Made by a program: the position numbers and the translations under genes. From Mameliella sp. CS4 (GTDB taxonomy: Bacteria > Pseudomonadota > Alphaproteobacteria > Rhodobacterales > Rhodobacteraceae), in assembly GCF_019392335.1 (NCBI RefSeq), contig NZ_JAHXRQ010000026.1:1-60639 (forward strand): a DNA stretch of 60,639 nucleotides, read 5' to 3'. Numbering within the stretch: position 1 is the stretch's first letter; each line of letters begins with the position of its first letter. Under the pieces are notes generated by a model. The model was not told the DNA's origin. It ran no database searches and saw only the letters and a list, made by a program, of their open reading frames with translations. Positions 1-9,516 of the stretch are shown here, piece after piece.

Positions 1-62
1 GCGTTCCGGTACGACGATCCGGCGGAAATTACCGTCTCATCAAGAGTCCTGACGTCAAACAT
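1..62 (-). CDS. 5' end of an unrecognised gene (cut by window edge)
   Basis: On the minus strand an ATG at 62-60 follows a G-rich stretch (GGGGGCAGT) that could act as a weak ribosome binding site. It opens a frame that stays open to the window edge and reads MFDVRTLDETVISAGSSYRN. A plausible promoter lies upstream at 133-160. Twenty residues are too few to assign a family. The start is supported by frame, a weak Shine-Dalgarno and the AT-rich upstream DNA only. Confidence 0.4.
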   Translation of the reverse strand, partial: MFDVRTLDETVISAGSSYRN

Positions 63-472
63 ACTGCCCCCAAAAAAAGGATAAATTCACAGTAAATGCT
101 GCACCCGCACAGTCACCGTTATTGAGCACGGGTTTATGCTAGCGTCGGTCGCGAAGTCAATTAACAAAACCTTAAAGGTCCCGGACCGAGTCCAAACCGG
201 CACGATTTCGCACAATTTTGACGCGAAACAATGAATTCACATAAGATTCAACAACTTGACATGTATTTCTGTGCTGCCTTGGCAGTCAGATGATTCAAGA
301 CCCGATCAGCCGCCATTCAATTTTCAGCGGAGTTTCACCGCTATCCATGCGTTTTCACTTGCAGAAAAAACAACGTGATCCGCGACGTCCACAGCCATGC
401 AAAGCATCCGCCAAGAACACCGGCACCCCGTAGATCAGGGGGGACGAAAACATCCTTACGCCTGCCCGGATT
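63..472. other. AT-rich intergenic region
   Basis: About 410 bases, clearly lower in GC than the flanks, with no credible gene. It holds the candidate promoter at 133-160 for the left-edge gene. The remainder (roughly 170-470) lies downstream of the phosphoesterase and shows no strong terminator, tRNA or repeat. Confidence 0.5.
133..160 (-). promoter_or_regulatory. candidate sigma70 promoter for the left-edge gene
   Basis: On the minus strand TTGACT (160-155) is followed after 16 bases by CATAAA (138-133), in AT-rich DNA and about 70 bases upstream of the ATG at 62. The -35 matches five of six consensus positions and the -10 four of six. It is prediction only. Confidence 0.3.
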
Positions 473-1231
473 CTAGGCGTGGATATAGGTCACGCCATCC
501 GCCTCGACCAATGCGGCTGACAGGACGCCGGTGGCATAGGCCCCGGTGTCGGTCGGGATTCGCCCCTGCTCGACTTTTGGCGATTCGGTGATCGTGTGAC
601 CATGCACCACCCAAAGCCCGTCGGTCCGGGGTCTGCGACGGAAATCGGGGTGCCCCCACAGGAAGTTCCCGCGCGGCTGTCCGGCAATCGGCTGCGCCGG
701 ATCCGCGCCCGCATGGACGACGACCACATTGCCTGTCTGCCATGTCAGCGGCAGCCCGCGCAGCCAGTTGATCGTGGCATCGCCCAGCGCCTCGGCCAGG
801 CGGTCCCGCATCTCGACCCACTCGGCCTCGGGACGGTCGCCAAGAACCGGCGGCACGCGATAGCTGGCGAGGGTCTGCAACCCGCCATAGCGCAGCCAGC
901 GCGGGCCATTGGCGACCGGATCATCCAGCGCGTCCAGCAGCATCTGTTCGTGGTTGCCCATGATGCAGTGCATCAGGTCGCCCGCCGCCTCGCTCAGCAC
1001 CGTCATGCGGCGCAGGACGCGGGCGGTTTCCTCACCCCGGTCGACGTAGTCGCCGACCATGACCAGCAGCGCATCGGGGTGGGCCATCTTGTCCAGCCGA
1101 TGCAGCAGGCGATCCAGGAGGCGGTCACACCCGTGCACGTCGCCGATGGCGAAAAACGGGGTTTCGGGACGAAGCGGTTCTTGCGGGGAGGGCATCCCTT
1201 GGGATGTCTGTTTGCGGTTGCGCAGAATCAT
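473..1231 (-). CDS. PPP-family metallophosphoesterase
   Basis: A predicted cytosolic metal-dependent phosphoesterase of the calcineurin / bacterial serine-threonine phosphatase superfamily, 252 residues. The metal-binding motifs occur in order: FAIGDVHGCD near residue 25, GDYVDRG about 35 residues later, and IMGNHEQM after that. Near the C-terminus VVHAGAD and WVVHGHTITE supply the remaining metal-ligand histidines. The frame extends upstream, but MILRNRKQ at 1231 is chosen because family members begin about 20 residues before the GDVHG motif. Substrate is unknown; such proteins act on phosphoproteins or on small molecules such as diadenosine tetraphosphate. It is transcribed divergently from the RTX gene at 1500, with about 270 bases between them. 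Confidence 0.85.
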   Translation of the reverse strand: MILRNRKQTSQGMPSPQEPLRPETPFFAIGDVHGCDRLLDRLLHRLDKMAHPDALLVMVGDYVDRGEETARVLRRMTVLSEAAGDLMHCIMGNHEQMLLDALDDPVANGPRWLRYGGLQTLASYRVPPVLGDRPEAEWVEMRDRLAEALGDATINWLRGLPLTWQTGNVVVVHAGADPAQPIAGQPRGNFLWGHPDFRRRPRTDGLWVVHGHTITESPKVEQGRIPTDTGAYATGVLSAALVEADGVTYIHA

Positions 1232-1499
1232 GCCCCAAGATGTAAGTGTTTCCAACCGAACGGCAAAGCGGGAAGCGAACCAGGGCAAACACCTTTCTCG
1301 GGTATTCGGCATGGCTTTGCCGGTGTCGTTGCTCAAAATTCCCTTTGGGCGGGTTCTCTGGCCGGACGGTTCGCCGCATGATCGTGCCAGCGCCGCGTTC
1401 CAAAGCTGGCGTTAACCGCCCGGACCAAGAACATTTGCCTTGCGCGGACCGGGTGGCGACACTCCGTAGGCCAGACAACAAGAGCGACGAGGCGGCGCC

Positions 1500-2546
1500 A
1501 TGATCTTTCTGACCGGCCTACTGGGCATGATGACAATCGGATCTCTGGCCTTCTTCGGTATCGGTTCCGGTGATGACGGCGATGGTGACGACGATGTCAC
1601 CAAGACCCCCGAAGAGGACGGGCTCGGGGGCAATCCATCCGATATGCTGGATGACCTTCCCCTGCCCGACATGCCCCTGCCCGACATGCCCCCGCCGGGC
1701 GCAGGCCCTCAGACAGTCGAAGCACCCGCACCTGCCAGCCCCGATTCCGAGGACCCCGCTCTCGACGGCACCCGGGAAGTGACCGAGTTCGACGGAACCG
1801 AAGATTTCGACCTGCTCCCGGGCACCGAGGACAACGATCTTTTGCACGGCGATGACGGCAGCGACAGGCTGGATGGCGGCGCGGGCGCCGACACTCTCGA
1901 AGGCAATGCCGGGCCGGATGATCTGTACGGTGGCGCCGGGGATGACCTGCTGTCCGGCGGCAATGGCGAGGACACGCTGAATGGCGGCGATGACGCCGAT
2001 GTCCTGCGCGGTGGCGCGCATGATGATGCGCTGCATGGCCGCGACGGCGCCGACACGCTGATGGGGGACAAGGGAGAGGACACGCTGTTCGGCGGTGGAG
2101 GCAACGATGTGTTGTCCGGCATCCACCTGGACGAGACGGGCGAGGATGACGACGAGGGAGATTTCCTCAACGGGGGCACAGGGGACGACACGGTTATCGC
2201 GGGCGATAGCGACGTGGTCTCGCTGGGGGCCGGGGCGGATGTGCTGGTCCTCGGCGAATGGATAACCGAGAGTGGCGCCGACATCCTCGACTACGATGAC
2301 GAAGAGGATCAGCTGATGGTCGTCTACAACGACGACCTGCACGGCGACGAACCGGACCTCGCCATGCGCCCCAATGCCGAAAACCCGTCTGTGACGGAAA
2401 TCCTGATGGGGGATGAGGTTCTGGCCACCCTGCCCACGGAGGACGCCCCGGACCTGGGCCAGATCGTCCTGATCGCGGAAAGCGCGCTGACCGACCTCGG
2501 GCTGGACATGGGCCCCGACATCGCCCAGATGCGACAGGCGGGCTGA
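1500..2546 (+). CDS. RTX calcium-binding repeat protein with N-terminal hydrophobic segment
   Basis: A 348-residue acidic protein. Residues about 1-22 are hydrophobic (LTGLLGMMTIGSLAFFGIG), consistent with a membrane anchor or uncleaved signal. A low-complexity Asp/Glu/Pro linker follows to about residue 95. Residues about 100-215 carry glycine/aspartate nonapeptides of the RTX type (GGAGDDLLSG, GGAGADTLEG), which form a calcium-filled beta-roll. The last ~110 residues are a non-repetitive C-terminal domain. Start ATG 1500 has a purine-rich GAGGCGG upstream. No type I secretion genes lie in the window, and the N-terminal hydrophobic segment makes classical RTX export uncertain. It is followed by a good terminator at 2585-2611. 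Function unknown; surface adhesion is possible. Confidence 0.8.
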   Translation: MIFLTGLLGMMTIGSLAFFGIGSGDDGDGDDDVTKTPEEDGLGGNPSDMLDDLPLPDMPLPDMPPPGAGPQTVEAPAPASPDSEDPALDGTREVTEFDGTEDFDLLPGTEDNDLLHGDDGSDRLDGGAGADTLEGNAGPDDLYGGAGDDLLSGGNGEDTLNGGDDADVLRGGAHDDALHGRDGADTLMGDKGEDTLFGGGGNDVLSGIHLDETGEDDDEGDFLNGGTGDDTVIAGDSDVVSLGAGADVLVLGEWITESGADILDYDDEEDQLMVVYNDDLHGDEPDLAMRPNAENPSVTEILMGDEVLATLPTEDAPDLGQIVLIAESALTDLGLDMGPDIAQMRQAG

Positions 2547-2584
2547 CGGCCCGACGCTGACGGCCCGACCCTGTGCGCCATTCC

Positions 2585-2611
2585 GGCCCGCGCCACCTGC
2601 GCGGGCCTTTT
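2585..2611 (+). terminator. intrinsic terminator of the first RTX gene
   Basis: A 9-bp perfect GC stem (2585-2593 with 2599-2607), a 5-base loop and then TTTT, 39 bases past the stop codon. Confidence 0.8.
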
Positions 2612-2751
2612 CGTATAACGTTGCAGTTTGCCGCACGGCTTACCGCATAAAAACAATTTAAAATAGCATCTTAAGTGCAATTTTTTGCCACACCTCCGCC
2701 CCGGGCGCGGCGCGCGCCAGTTCGAACCTGCCCCTCAAAGAGGGGTGAGTC

Positions 2752-5700
2752 ATGGCGGCATTCAACATGTCCCTGGCATCGGCGACGGCCACGGGGACCT
2801 TTGTTCAGGACTATCATTTCGGCACCAACGCGCTGCACGAGATCAACATCGCCACCGATGGGGACATGCTGCCCCATGACGGGTTCATCGCGGCGGTGGA
2901 TGCGCTGGACCTGACGCATCTGCGCTATCCCGGCGGCCATGCCGAGAACACGATCGACATCACGCGCCTGGACAACGGCCAGCTGCGCGCCGAGGTGCGC
3001 GCCTTCATGGACTGGGTGGTTGCCAACAGCACGCCCGGCCACATGATCCAGGTCACTTTCGTGCTGCCGACCAAGGTGGACATCCCCGCCGCCCAGATTG
3101 AGGCCTTCGTTTACCTGCTGCTGCAGGAGTACGGCGACCATGTCTCGGGACTGGAGATTGGCAACGAGTATTCCATCGGCAAGCGTGTCGACGGCTTTGA
3201 CCGCAGCACACACCCAGAGGACATTCCCGACAGTGATTTCGTCTCATCCATGAACGAGACCGAATACGGGATCGCCGCGAACCGGGTCATCAACGCCGCG
3301 CAGGATGCCATCGACCGGCTGGCACGCGACCACCCGGACCTGGGCCACGACCCGGCCATCCTGCTTCAGCTGGGTGACATCAGCGGCGCTGGCAGCGCCT
3401 ACAAGGGCAACGGCAACTGGGACGAGGCGAACGAGGCGATCCTGTCCTGGCTGGACCAGCGCGCGCTGGACGCGATCGACGGTGCCGTCGCGCATTACTA
3501 CTACAACATCCAGCACACGGACTCGGTGGTCTTCGAGGATAGCAACCAGAAGGGGCGCAGCATCGACCTGCGCATCGACAATTTCAACATGCACCTCGGG
3601 CGCGAGGTGCCCGTCTACATCACCGAATGGAACGTCCTGAATTCCAACACGAACCAGCAGGGCATGGCCGCCGCCTCGACCCTGGTCGAGATGTTCGAGT
3701 TCATCGTGCAGGCGGACACCGCCGACGCCTTCATCTGGCCGCTGCAGCACCGCACCTCGAACACCATCGCCGGCAACCGCGGCGCCGAGGACATGGACCT
3801 GTCGGCGGGCGGCGGCGCCTTCCGGATGATGGCCGACAGCCTGCGCCCGGAAACCAGCGCGGAAACGGGGCATGTCGAACGCTTTGAGAGCATCGAGACC
3901 GCGTGGAACGGCAGCAGCGGCGAGGTCGAGATCAACTATTACGCCAGCCCCTATCACGACGTGATCTATGTCTCTCTGCGCGACCTCGATCCGGGGTCGA
4001 TCACGCTGGACCTTGCGCCGTTCCTAGACGACGCCACGGGCGTGACGGTGACGCGGCTGACGATGGATCCCGCCTCTTCGGACGGATTGAGCGACCTGGC
4101 CGACGAGGATGGCCTGAACCGGATCGGACGGCGCTACATCGACGCCGAGGAACTGGCGGCCCTGTCGCAACTGGCCTTCTTCGACGAGACCAACAAGAAC
4201 CATGTTCAGGACCTGGGCGGCGGCCAGTACCGCACCTACCTGCCGACCGCGACGGGCATCGTGGCGCTGGTCACCAATCCCCGGGACATCTCGGACTACT
4301 ACTTTGCCACAGAGGTCGACGTGGCGCCGATGCTGGTGGACGTGCCGGGCGACCACCTGAACAGCGGCAGCGTCGGGCTGGCCATGCTGCCCTACGACGT
4401 GGCCCAGATCGTGATCGAAAAGAAATGGATCCAGGAGGGCTCCGCCGCGAACGAACGCCTGACCGGCGGAATCGGTCAGGACGTCATTCTGGGACGCGAG
4501 GGCAATGACACCATCGCGACCGGCGAGGGCGACGACACGGTCAAGGGTGGATACGGGGACGATCACCTCGACGCCGGTTCGGGGGCCGATTACATCGTCG
4601 CGGGCAGCGGCAATGATACCGTTCTCGGCGGCGCCGGGGGTGATCTGATCGTGGCGGGGACCGGCACCAAGACCATCCAGGGCGGCGGGGGCCAGGACAC
4701 GGTGCGGCTGGACGGCGCGAGCGGCGGCTTTACGGCCAGTTTCAGCAACGGGGTCCTGCGGCTTCTCAGCGCCGATTCCGATGTCCGCCTTCAGGGGGTC
4801 GAGGTGCTGGACTTCGACAACCGGACCGTTTCCGTCACCGACTACCTCAACGAGATCGGCAGCGCCCCCGGCGGGATATACGGCACCTCGAACGATGACC
4901 TGCTGACCGGCACATCCGGCAACGAGATCATCAGCGGCGGCGCAGGCCGCGACATCCTGCTCGGCCACGGCGGACAGGACACACTGATCGGCGACGAGGG
5001 AGACGACCTGCTGATCGCCGAGGGGCGCGGGCTGTACGGAACCGAGTTCTCGGAACAGGTCTATCGCATCTACAACGCGGTCTTTGGCCGGGAACCGGAT
5101 GTGAACGGGCACCAGTACTGGGTGCAACAGCTGGCCTCTTCGGCGATGACCCACGCCGAAGTGTCGGGGCATTTCATGTCCTCGCCCGAGTTCCAGCAGA
5201 CCTATGGCACCACCACCGACGCGGAATTCGTCACCCTGCTGTACCAGAACGTCCTGTCCCGCGCGCCGGACCCCGCCGGCATGGCCTCATGGCTGGCTTC
5301 TCTCGACGGTGGCATGTCGCGCCAGATGGTTGTCCGGCATTTCGCCGAAAGCCCCGAGAACAAGGCCAGCACACAGGTGGCCCAGGCCGAATTCGACGGG
5401 CGTTGGGACGCGGCCAGCTGGTCGGATGACCTGTTCCGGCTCTACCAGGCCATGCTGGGCACAGAGCCTGACCCCGCCCAATTCCAGGACTGGATGCAGG
5501 CCCTGACAGAGGGCGCAACGATAGAGGATGCGGTAGCCGGTCTCATGGCCTTGCCCGCCTATCAATCCGGCCTCGGGGCGACGAGCGACGACCAGTTCGT
5601 CACCCGGCTTTATCGCAACCTCCTCGACCGCAGCCCCAACGGCGCCGAATTGGCCAGCTGGACGGCGGCGCTGGACGGCGGGCTGGACAGGTCGGCGGTG

Positions 5701-6066
5701 ATCCTCAACCTCGTCGACAGTCCCGCGGCCATCGCGGCCAATGACGCGGCGGTGACGGCCTACATTCTGGGCCTCGGCCCCGATGACGTGCTGGAAGCCG
5801 GGACCGGCGACGATGTCCTGTCCGGGGGGCTTTACAGCGATACCTTCGTCTTTGACCGTGGCGACGACGGCACCCACCTTGTCACCGATCTGGAACGCTG
5901 GGACCGGGTGGACCTGTCCGACTTCGGCTATGCCGATGCCGATGCGGCGCTGGCCCGAATGTCCCAACAGGGCGATGACGTCATCTTTCAGGACCAGGGC
6001 GTCATCGTTGTCTTCGACGACCAGCAGCTGGACCAGATCACCACCGACATGATCCTTTACGCGTGA
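2752..6066 (+). CDS. secreted RTX protein with clan GH-A-like glycosidase domain and DUF4214 repeats
   Basis: A multidomain protein of 1104 residues. Residues about 1-560 look like a (beta/alpha)8 glycosidase of clan GH-A (GH39/GH51-like). LEIGNEYSIG places a candidate acid/base Glu at 139, and YITEWNVLN places a candidate nucleophile Glu at 292, 153 residues later, as expected for strands 4 and 7. RTX nonapeptides fill about 564-650 and 709-762. Residues about 763-985 contain two copies of a DUF4214-like unit (YRIYNAVFGREPD and LFRLYQAMLGTEPD). A short beta-roll-like segment (TGDDVLSGG) closes the C-terminus at about 1010-1104. There is no N-terminal signal peptide, so C-terminal type I secretion is inferred. 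ATG 2752 follows GAGGGGTGAG. Likely role: extracellular glycan hydrolysis or adhesion. The substrate cannot be read from sequence. Confidence 0.8.
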   Translation: MAAFNMSLASATATGTFVQDYHFGTNALHEINIATDGDMLPHDGFIAAVDALDLTHLRYPGGHAENTIDITRLDNGQLRAEVRAFMDWVVANSTPGHMIQVTFVLPTKVDIPAAQIEAFVYLLLQEYGDHVSGLEIGNEYSIGKRVDGFDRSTHPEDIPDSDFVSSMNETEYGIAANRVINAAQDAIDRLARDHPDLGHDPAILLQLGDISGAGSAYKGNGNWDEANEAILSWLDQRALDAIDGAVAHYYYNIQHTDSVVFEDSNQKGRSIDLRIDNFNMHLGREVPVYITEWNVLNSNTNQQGMAAASTLVEMFEFIVQADTADAFIWPLQHRTSNTIAGNRGAEDMDLSAGGGAFRMMADSLRPETSAETGHVERFESIETAWNGSSGEVEINYYASPYHDVIYVSLRDLDPGSITLDLAPFLDDATGVTVTRLTMDPASSDGLSDLADEDGLNRIGRRYIDAEELAALSQLAFFDETNKNHVQDLGGGQYRTYLPTATGIVALVTNPRDISDYYFATEVDVAPMLVDVPGDHLNSGSVGLAMLPYDVAQIVIEKKWIQEGSAANERLTGGIGQDVILGREGNDTIATGEGDDTVKGGYGDDHLDAGSGADYIVAGSGNDTVLGGAGGDLIVAGTGTKTIQGGGGQDTVRLDGASGGFTASFSNGVLRLLSADSDVRLQGVEVLDFDNRTVSVTDYLNEIGSAPGGIYGTSNDDLLTGTSGNEIISGGAGRDILLGHGGQDTLIGDEGDDLLIAEGRGLYGTEFSEQVYRIYNAVFGREPDVNGHQYWVQQLASSAMTHAEVSGHFMSSPEFQQTYGTTTDAEFVTLLYQNVLSRAPDPAGMASWLASLDGGMSRQMVVRHFAESPENKASTQVAQAEFDGRWDAASWSDDLFRLYQAMLGTEPDPAQFQDWMQALTEGATIEDAVAGLMALPAYQSGLGATSDDQFVTRLYRNLLDRSPNGAELASWTAALDGGLDRSAVILNLVDSPAAIAANDAAVTAYILGLGPDDVLEAGTGDDVLSGGLYSDTFVFDRGDDGTHLVTDLERWDRVDLSDFGYADADAALARMSQQGDDVIFQDQGVIVVFDDQQLDQITTDMILYA

Positions 6067-6176
6067 CCGCGCTGCGGTCCCGACCGGGACCGGGCGCTTG
6101 ACTCTCCTGCCGATCCTCGCCAATCCCGATTAAAACGCTCGGCCGGGTGAACGACCCGCGCCCAGAGGAGGCAGCC

Positions 6177-7814
6177 ATGCAGCAAAGGCACCGCACAGTG
6201 ACCGAGCGGCTACTATACGCCGTCGCCATCCTGATTGCGGCATTCTGCGCCCTGCCCCATATTGGCGTCCTGCTGGCCGCGGTCTCTGCCGAAAGCGATA
6301 CGCTGGCCCATCTCGCGCAAACCGTGCTGGGCCGCTACACCGCGACCACGCTGATCCTGCTGACGCTGGTCTCTGTCGGGACGCTCTTTATCGGCACCGG
6401 GGCGGCCTGGCTTGTGGTCATGACCGACTTTACCGGGCGCCGCATCCTGGAGGTGGCGCTGGTGCTGCCGCTGGCCTTTCCGGCCTATGTCATCGCCTAT
6501 GCCTATACGCATCTGCTGGACCATCCCGGCATTGTGCAAAGCACCCTGCGCGAGGTCACCGGATGGGGTCCGCGCGATTACTGGTTCCCGGAAATCCGGT
6601 CGACCGGGGGCGCGGCGGCCATGCTGATGCTGGTGCTGTATCCCTACGTCTACCTGCTGGCCCGAGCCGCCTTCATCGGCCAGAGCGCGACGACGATCTT
6701 TGCCGCCCGTTCGCTGGGCCGAACACCGCTGGGGGCCTTTTTCTCCGTCACCCTGCCGATGGCGCGCCCTGCCATTGCCGCCGGTGTCCTGCTGGCCGCG
6801 ATGGAGACCATCGCCGATTACGGCACCGTCTCTTATTTTGGCGTCCAGACCTTTGCCACCGGCATCTATACCAGCTGGTTCTCGCTCGCCGACCGGGCGG
6901 GCGCGGCGCAGCTGGCGCTGGGGCTGCTGGCCTTTGCCCTGTTGCTGGCGGTGCTGGAACGCAAGAGCCGGGGGCAGGCGCGCTACCACTCGGGCCGACG
7001 CCGAGAGCCTGTGCCGCGCACCCCCCTGAAAGGCGGGTTGAACGCCGCCGCGCTGGCGGCCTGCAGCCTGCCGGTGCTGCTGGGGGCGCTGATCCCGGCG
7101 CTTGCCCTGCTGACGATGGCCATCGGAGCGGAGCAGGACATCCTCAGCCGCCGTTACATCCGCTTTATCGAGAATTCGCTGACACTGGCCACCGTGGCCG
7201 CGATCGTCACCGTGGGCGCCGCGGTCATCCTTGGCAGCATCAGCCGCATCCTGCCCGGCCGGCTGACCGGCACGGCGCTTTATGTCGGGCGTCTGGGCTA
7301 TGCCGTGCCCGGCGGGGTGATCGCCGTCGGTCTTCTGGTGCCCTTCGCCGCCTTCGACAACGCGCTGGACAGCTGGATGCGGGAGACCTTCGACATCTCC
7401 ACCGGGTTGCTCTTCACCGGCTCGATCTGGGTTCTGGTGGGCGCCTACATGATCCGCTTTCTGGCCGCCGCCATCGGCGCCTACGAAGGCGGGATTTCCA
7501 CCGTCAGCCCCAACATGGACGCCGCCGCCCGCGTGCTGGGCCAGAACGCCGTCGGCACCGTGCGCCGCATCCACATGCCCCTGCTCAGGCCCAGCCTGCT
7601 GACCGCCGGGCTGATCGTCTTTGTCGACGTGATGAAGGAACTGCCCGCGACGCTGATCATGCGCCCGTTCAACTATGACACGCTGGCGGTACAGGCGCAC
7701 CGGCTGGCCGCGGACGAACGGCTGGAAGGCGCCGCCGTGCCCAGCCTCGTGATCGCCGTGCTGGGTCTTCTGCCGGTGGTCCTGCTGATCCACCGGATGC
7801 GCAAAGAGGACTAG
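6177..7814 (+). CDS. fbpB: ferric iron ABC transporter permease (FbpB-type)
   Basis: An inner-membrane permease of 545 residues made of two fused binding-protein-dependent transport domains, about 12 membrane spans. EAA-type cytoplasmic loops are visible in both halves: AARSLGRTPLGAFFSVTLP near residue 180 and AARVLGQNAVGTVRRIHMP near residue 450. Family and length match FbpB/SfuB/AfuB iron(III) permeases. ATG 6177 is preferred over the in-frame GTG at 6147 because AGAGGAGG lies 6-7 bases before it. Its likely partner is the binding protein at 10053-11078; no ATPase gene is present here. Its stop codon overlaps that of the convergent regulator gene in the sequence CTAG at 7811-7814. Confidence 0.85.
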   Translation: MQQRHRTVTERLLYAVAILIAAFCALPHIGVLLAAVSAESDTLAHLAQTVLGRYTATTLILLTLVSVGTLFIGTGAAWLVVMTDFTGRRILEVALVLPLAFPAYVIAYAYTHLLDHPGIVQSTLREVTGWGPRDYWFPEIRSTGGAAAMLMLVLYPYVYLLARAAFIGQSATTIFAARSLGRTPLGAFFSVTLPMARPAIAAGVLLAAMETIADYGTVSYFGVQTFATGIYTSWFSLADRAGAAQLALGLLAFALLLAVLERKSRGQARYHSGRRREPVPRTPLKGGLNAAALAACSLPVLLGALIPALALLTMAIGAEQDILSRRYIRFIENSLTLATVAAIVTVGAAVILGSISRILPGRLTGTALYVGRLGYAVPGGVIAVGLLVPFAAFDNALDSWMRETFDISTGLLFTGSIWVLVGAYMIRFLAAAIGAYEGGISTVSPNMDAAARVLGQNAVGTVRRIHMPLLRPSLLTAGLIVFVDVMKELPATLIMRPFNYDTLAVQAHRLAADERLEGAAVPSLVIAVLGLLPVVLLIHRMRKED

Positions 7815-9409
7815 CCCTCGGGCATCCCCGCCTCGCGCATGACATCCAGCCAGCGCTCGGCGATGCCCTCGGGTTTCCAGTTGGGCGCCATCCGCGTGAC
7901 CTCGACCCGCAGCGTGTGCCCCGGCTCGACCTCAAGGAAACGCGCCATCGCGGCGCGCGCCTCATCGGGCTTGCCCAGGCAGATCAGCAAGGCGGCCAGC
8001 GCCTTGTTCGACGGCGGCGGCGGCGAGGACATGCTCAGCATCGCCTCCAGCCCCGCCTCGCAGTCACCGCTTTGCCAATAGGCCCAGCCCATCTGCCAGC
8101 GCAGCCAGTCCCCGTGCAGCGGGTCCACCCGTTTCGCCCGTTCCAGCGCCTCGATCCCCTCCTCGGCCCGGCCCTCGTAGAGCAGGGGAATGGACATGGC
8201 GATCAGCACCAGCGAATCCGAGGGATTGAGCTCTGCCGCGCGCTTGTAATGCTCGATGGACTCGACATGGCGACCGCGCCGGGACAGCACCCGCGCCAGC
8301 GTGTAATGCGACATGTAGTTCCGGGGGTTCTTGCGCATGGCGATTTCCGCCAGCTCCTCGGCTTCGTCCAGAACATCCTCCATCGGGGTCATCCAACCCA
8401 TGTTGCTGGCCGTGCCCAGCATCAGCGAGGTGCCGATATAGCCCCATTCGGACTCCGGTTCCTCGCGGATCGAGGTCCGCTCCAATGCGATGGCCTGTTC
8501 CCAGCGGGCGCGGCTGAGCTGGCTCATCAGCTTGCGCGCCTGCATGCCCCGCAACAGCGAATCCACGCCGCCCTCGCCGGTCCGGTCGGGCAGGTCGATC
8601 ATCACCGTTTCGCCGACGACCGAGGCCACATGGCGCACGATCTCGTTCTGAACCGCAAACAGGTCGTCGAGATCGCGCTCGTACCGGTCTGACAGGATAT
8701 GCGCGCCGGTGCCTGTCTCGATCAACTGGATGGTGACGCGCAGCCGCGTGCCGTCGAACTGCTGGCTGCCTTCCAGCACATAGCCCGCGCCCAGCACCCG
8801 ACCGATCTCTCGCACGTCGGTCGGCATCTCGCGGAACTGGAAACTGGAATTGCGCGCGACCACCCGGAACTGCGGAAAGCGTGCCAGCTCGGTGATGATG
8901 CCCTCGGCCAGCGCGTCGCTCAGATAGCCCTGCTGCGGCTCCGGGCTCAGGTCCTCCAGCGGGAGCACCGCCAGAACCGGCGCGCGCGCATGGCTGTTGT
9001 TCTCGGGATAGAAGGCCATGACCAGGACACCGGCAAACAACAGGACAACCGCCAGCAGCAGCGGGAGGATGCGCTTGGGGGCCCCGGCCCGGGCCACTCC
9101 GGCACGGGGCGGAACGAACCGATAGCCCTTGCGCGGCACGGTCTGGATCACCTTGCGCTCGCGGTCGCCCAGCGCACCCCTGATCTCGGCGATGCATTGC
9201 ACCAGGCTGTCATCGCCGACGGTCCGCCCGCCCCAGACCGCCTCGGCAAAATCCGCCTTCTCGATGGTGCGGTTGGGCGACGTGGCCAGCAACCGCAACA
9301 CCTCGCGCGATTGCGGGCGCAGGTCCACCAGCGCGCCGGTGGGCGTCCGCAGCGCCCCGTCCGTGCCGTCCAGGGTGCAGTCCGAAGTTTCGAATTCGTA
9401 AATTTTCAC
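7811..9409 (-). CDS. CadC/ToxR-like membrane regulator with TolB-like and TPR domains
   Basis: A 532-residue protein. Residues about 1-105 form an OmpR-type winged helix (LRPQSREVLRLLA, then VIQTVPRKGYRFVPP). One transmembrane helix follows at about 115-140 (LLLAVVLLFAGVLVMAFYP). A TolB-like segment covers about 148-270 (LAVLPLEDLSPEPQQGYLS), and TPR-like helices run to the C-terminus. This layout is known for one-component regulators such as CadC and for adenylate-cyclase-like TPR proteins: cytoplasmic DNA binding, periplasmic sensing. The start is GTG at 9409 with only a weak ribosome binding site. It lies divergent from the cupin gene and convergent with the permease, so it may control the iron-uptake genes. 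That link is inferred from position only. Confidence 0.8.
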   Translation of the reverse strand: MKIYEFETSDCTLDGTDGALRTPTGALVDLRPQSREVLRLLATSPNRTIEKADFAEAVWGGRTVGDDSLVQCIAEIRGALGDRERKVIQTVPRKGYRFVPPRAGVARAGAPKRILPLLLAVVLLFAGVLVMAFYPENNSHARAPVLAVLPLEDLSPEPQQGYLSDALAEGIITELARFPQFRVVARNSSFQFREMPTDVREIGRVLGAGYVLEGSQQFDGTRLRVTIQLIETGTGAHILSDRYERDLDDLFAVQNEIVRHVASVVGETVMIDLPDRTGEGGVDSLLRGMQARKLMSQLSRARWEQAIALERTSIREEPESEWGYIGTSLMLGTASNMGWMTPMEDVLDEAEELAEIAMRKNPRNYMSHYTLARVLSRRGRHVESIEHYKRAAELNPSDSLVLIAMSIPLLYEGRAEEGIEALERAKRVDPLHGDWLRWQMGWAYWQSGDCEAGLEAMLSMSSPPPPSNKALAALLICLGKPDEARAAMARFLEVEPGHTLRVEVTRMAPNWKPEGIAERWLDVMREAGMPEG

Positions 9410-9516
9410 CGGTTTTCGTTCGGTAAATCCATCACTTGGCTGGTCTCATCTTACCATACGTCAACCTGGCGCATTTCGCCAAGCGCAGGCGCGCCGCCAC
9501 ATGATTGGAGGAAGAG

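Noticed and set aside
256..284. TTGACA resembling a -35 element
   Set aside because: The position 17 bases downstream reads TTGGCA, which is not a -10, and no gene starts on the plus strand after it.
6075..6092. 7-bp hairpin after the large RTX gene
   Set aside because: Stem is perfect but there is no T-tract, so a terminator call is not justified.
6213..7793. Long minus-strand frame
   Set aside because: Shadow of the iron permease; Gln/Gly/His-rich, no motif.
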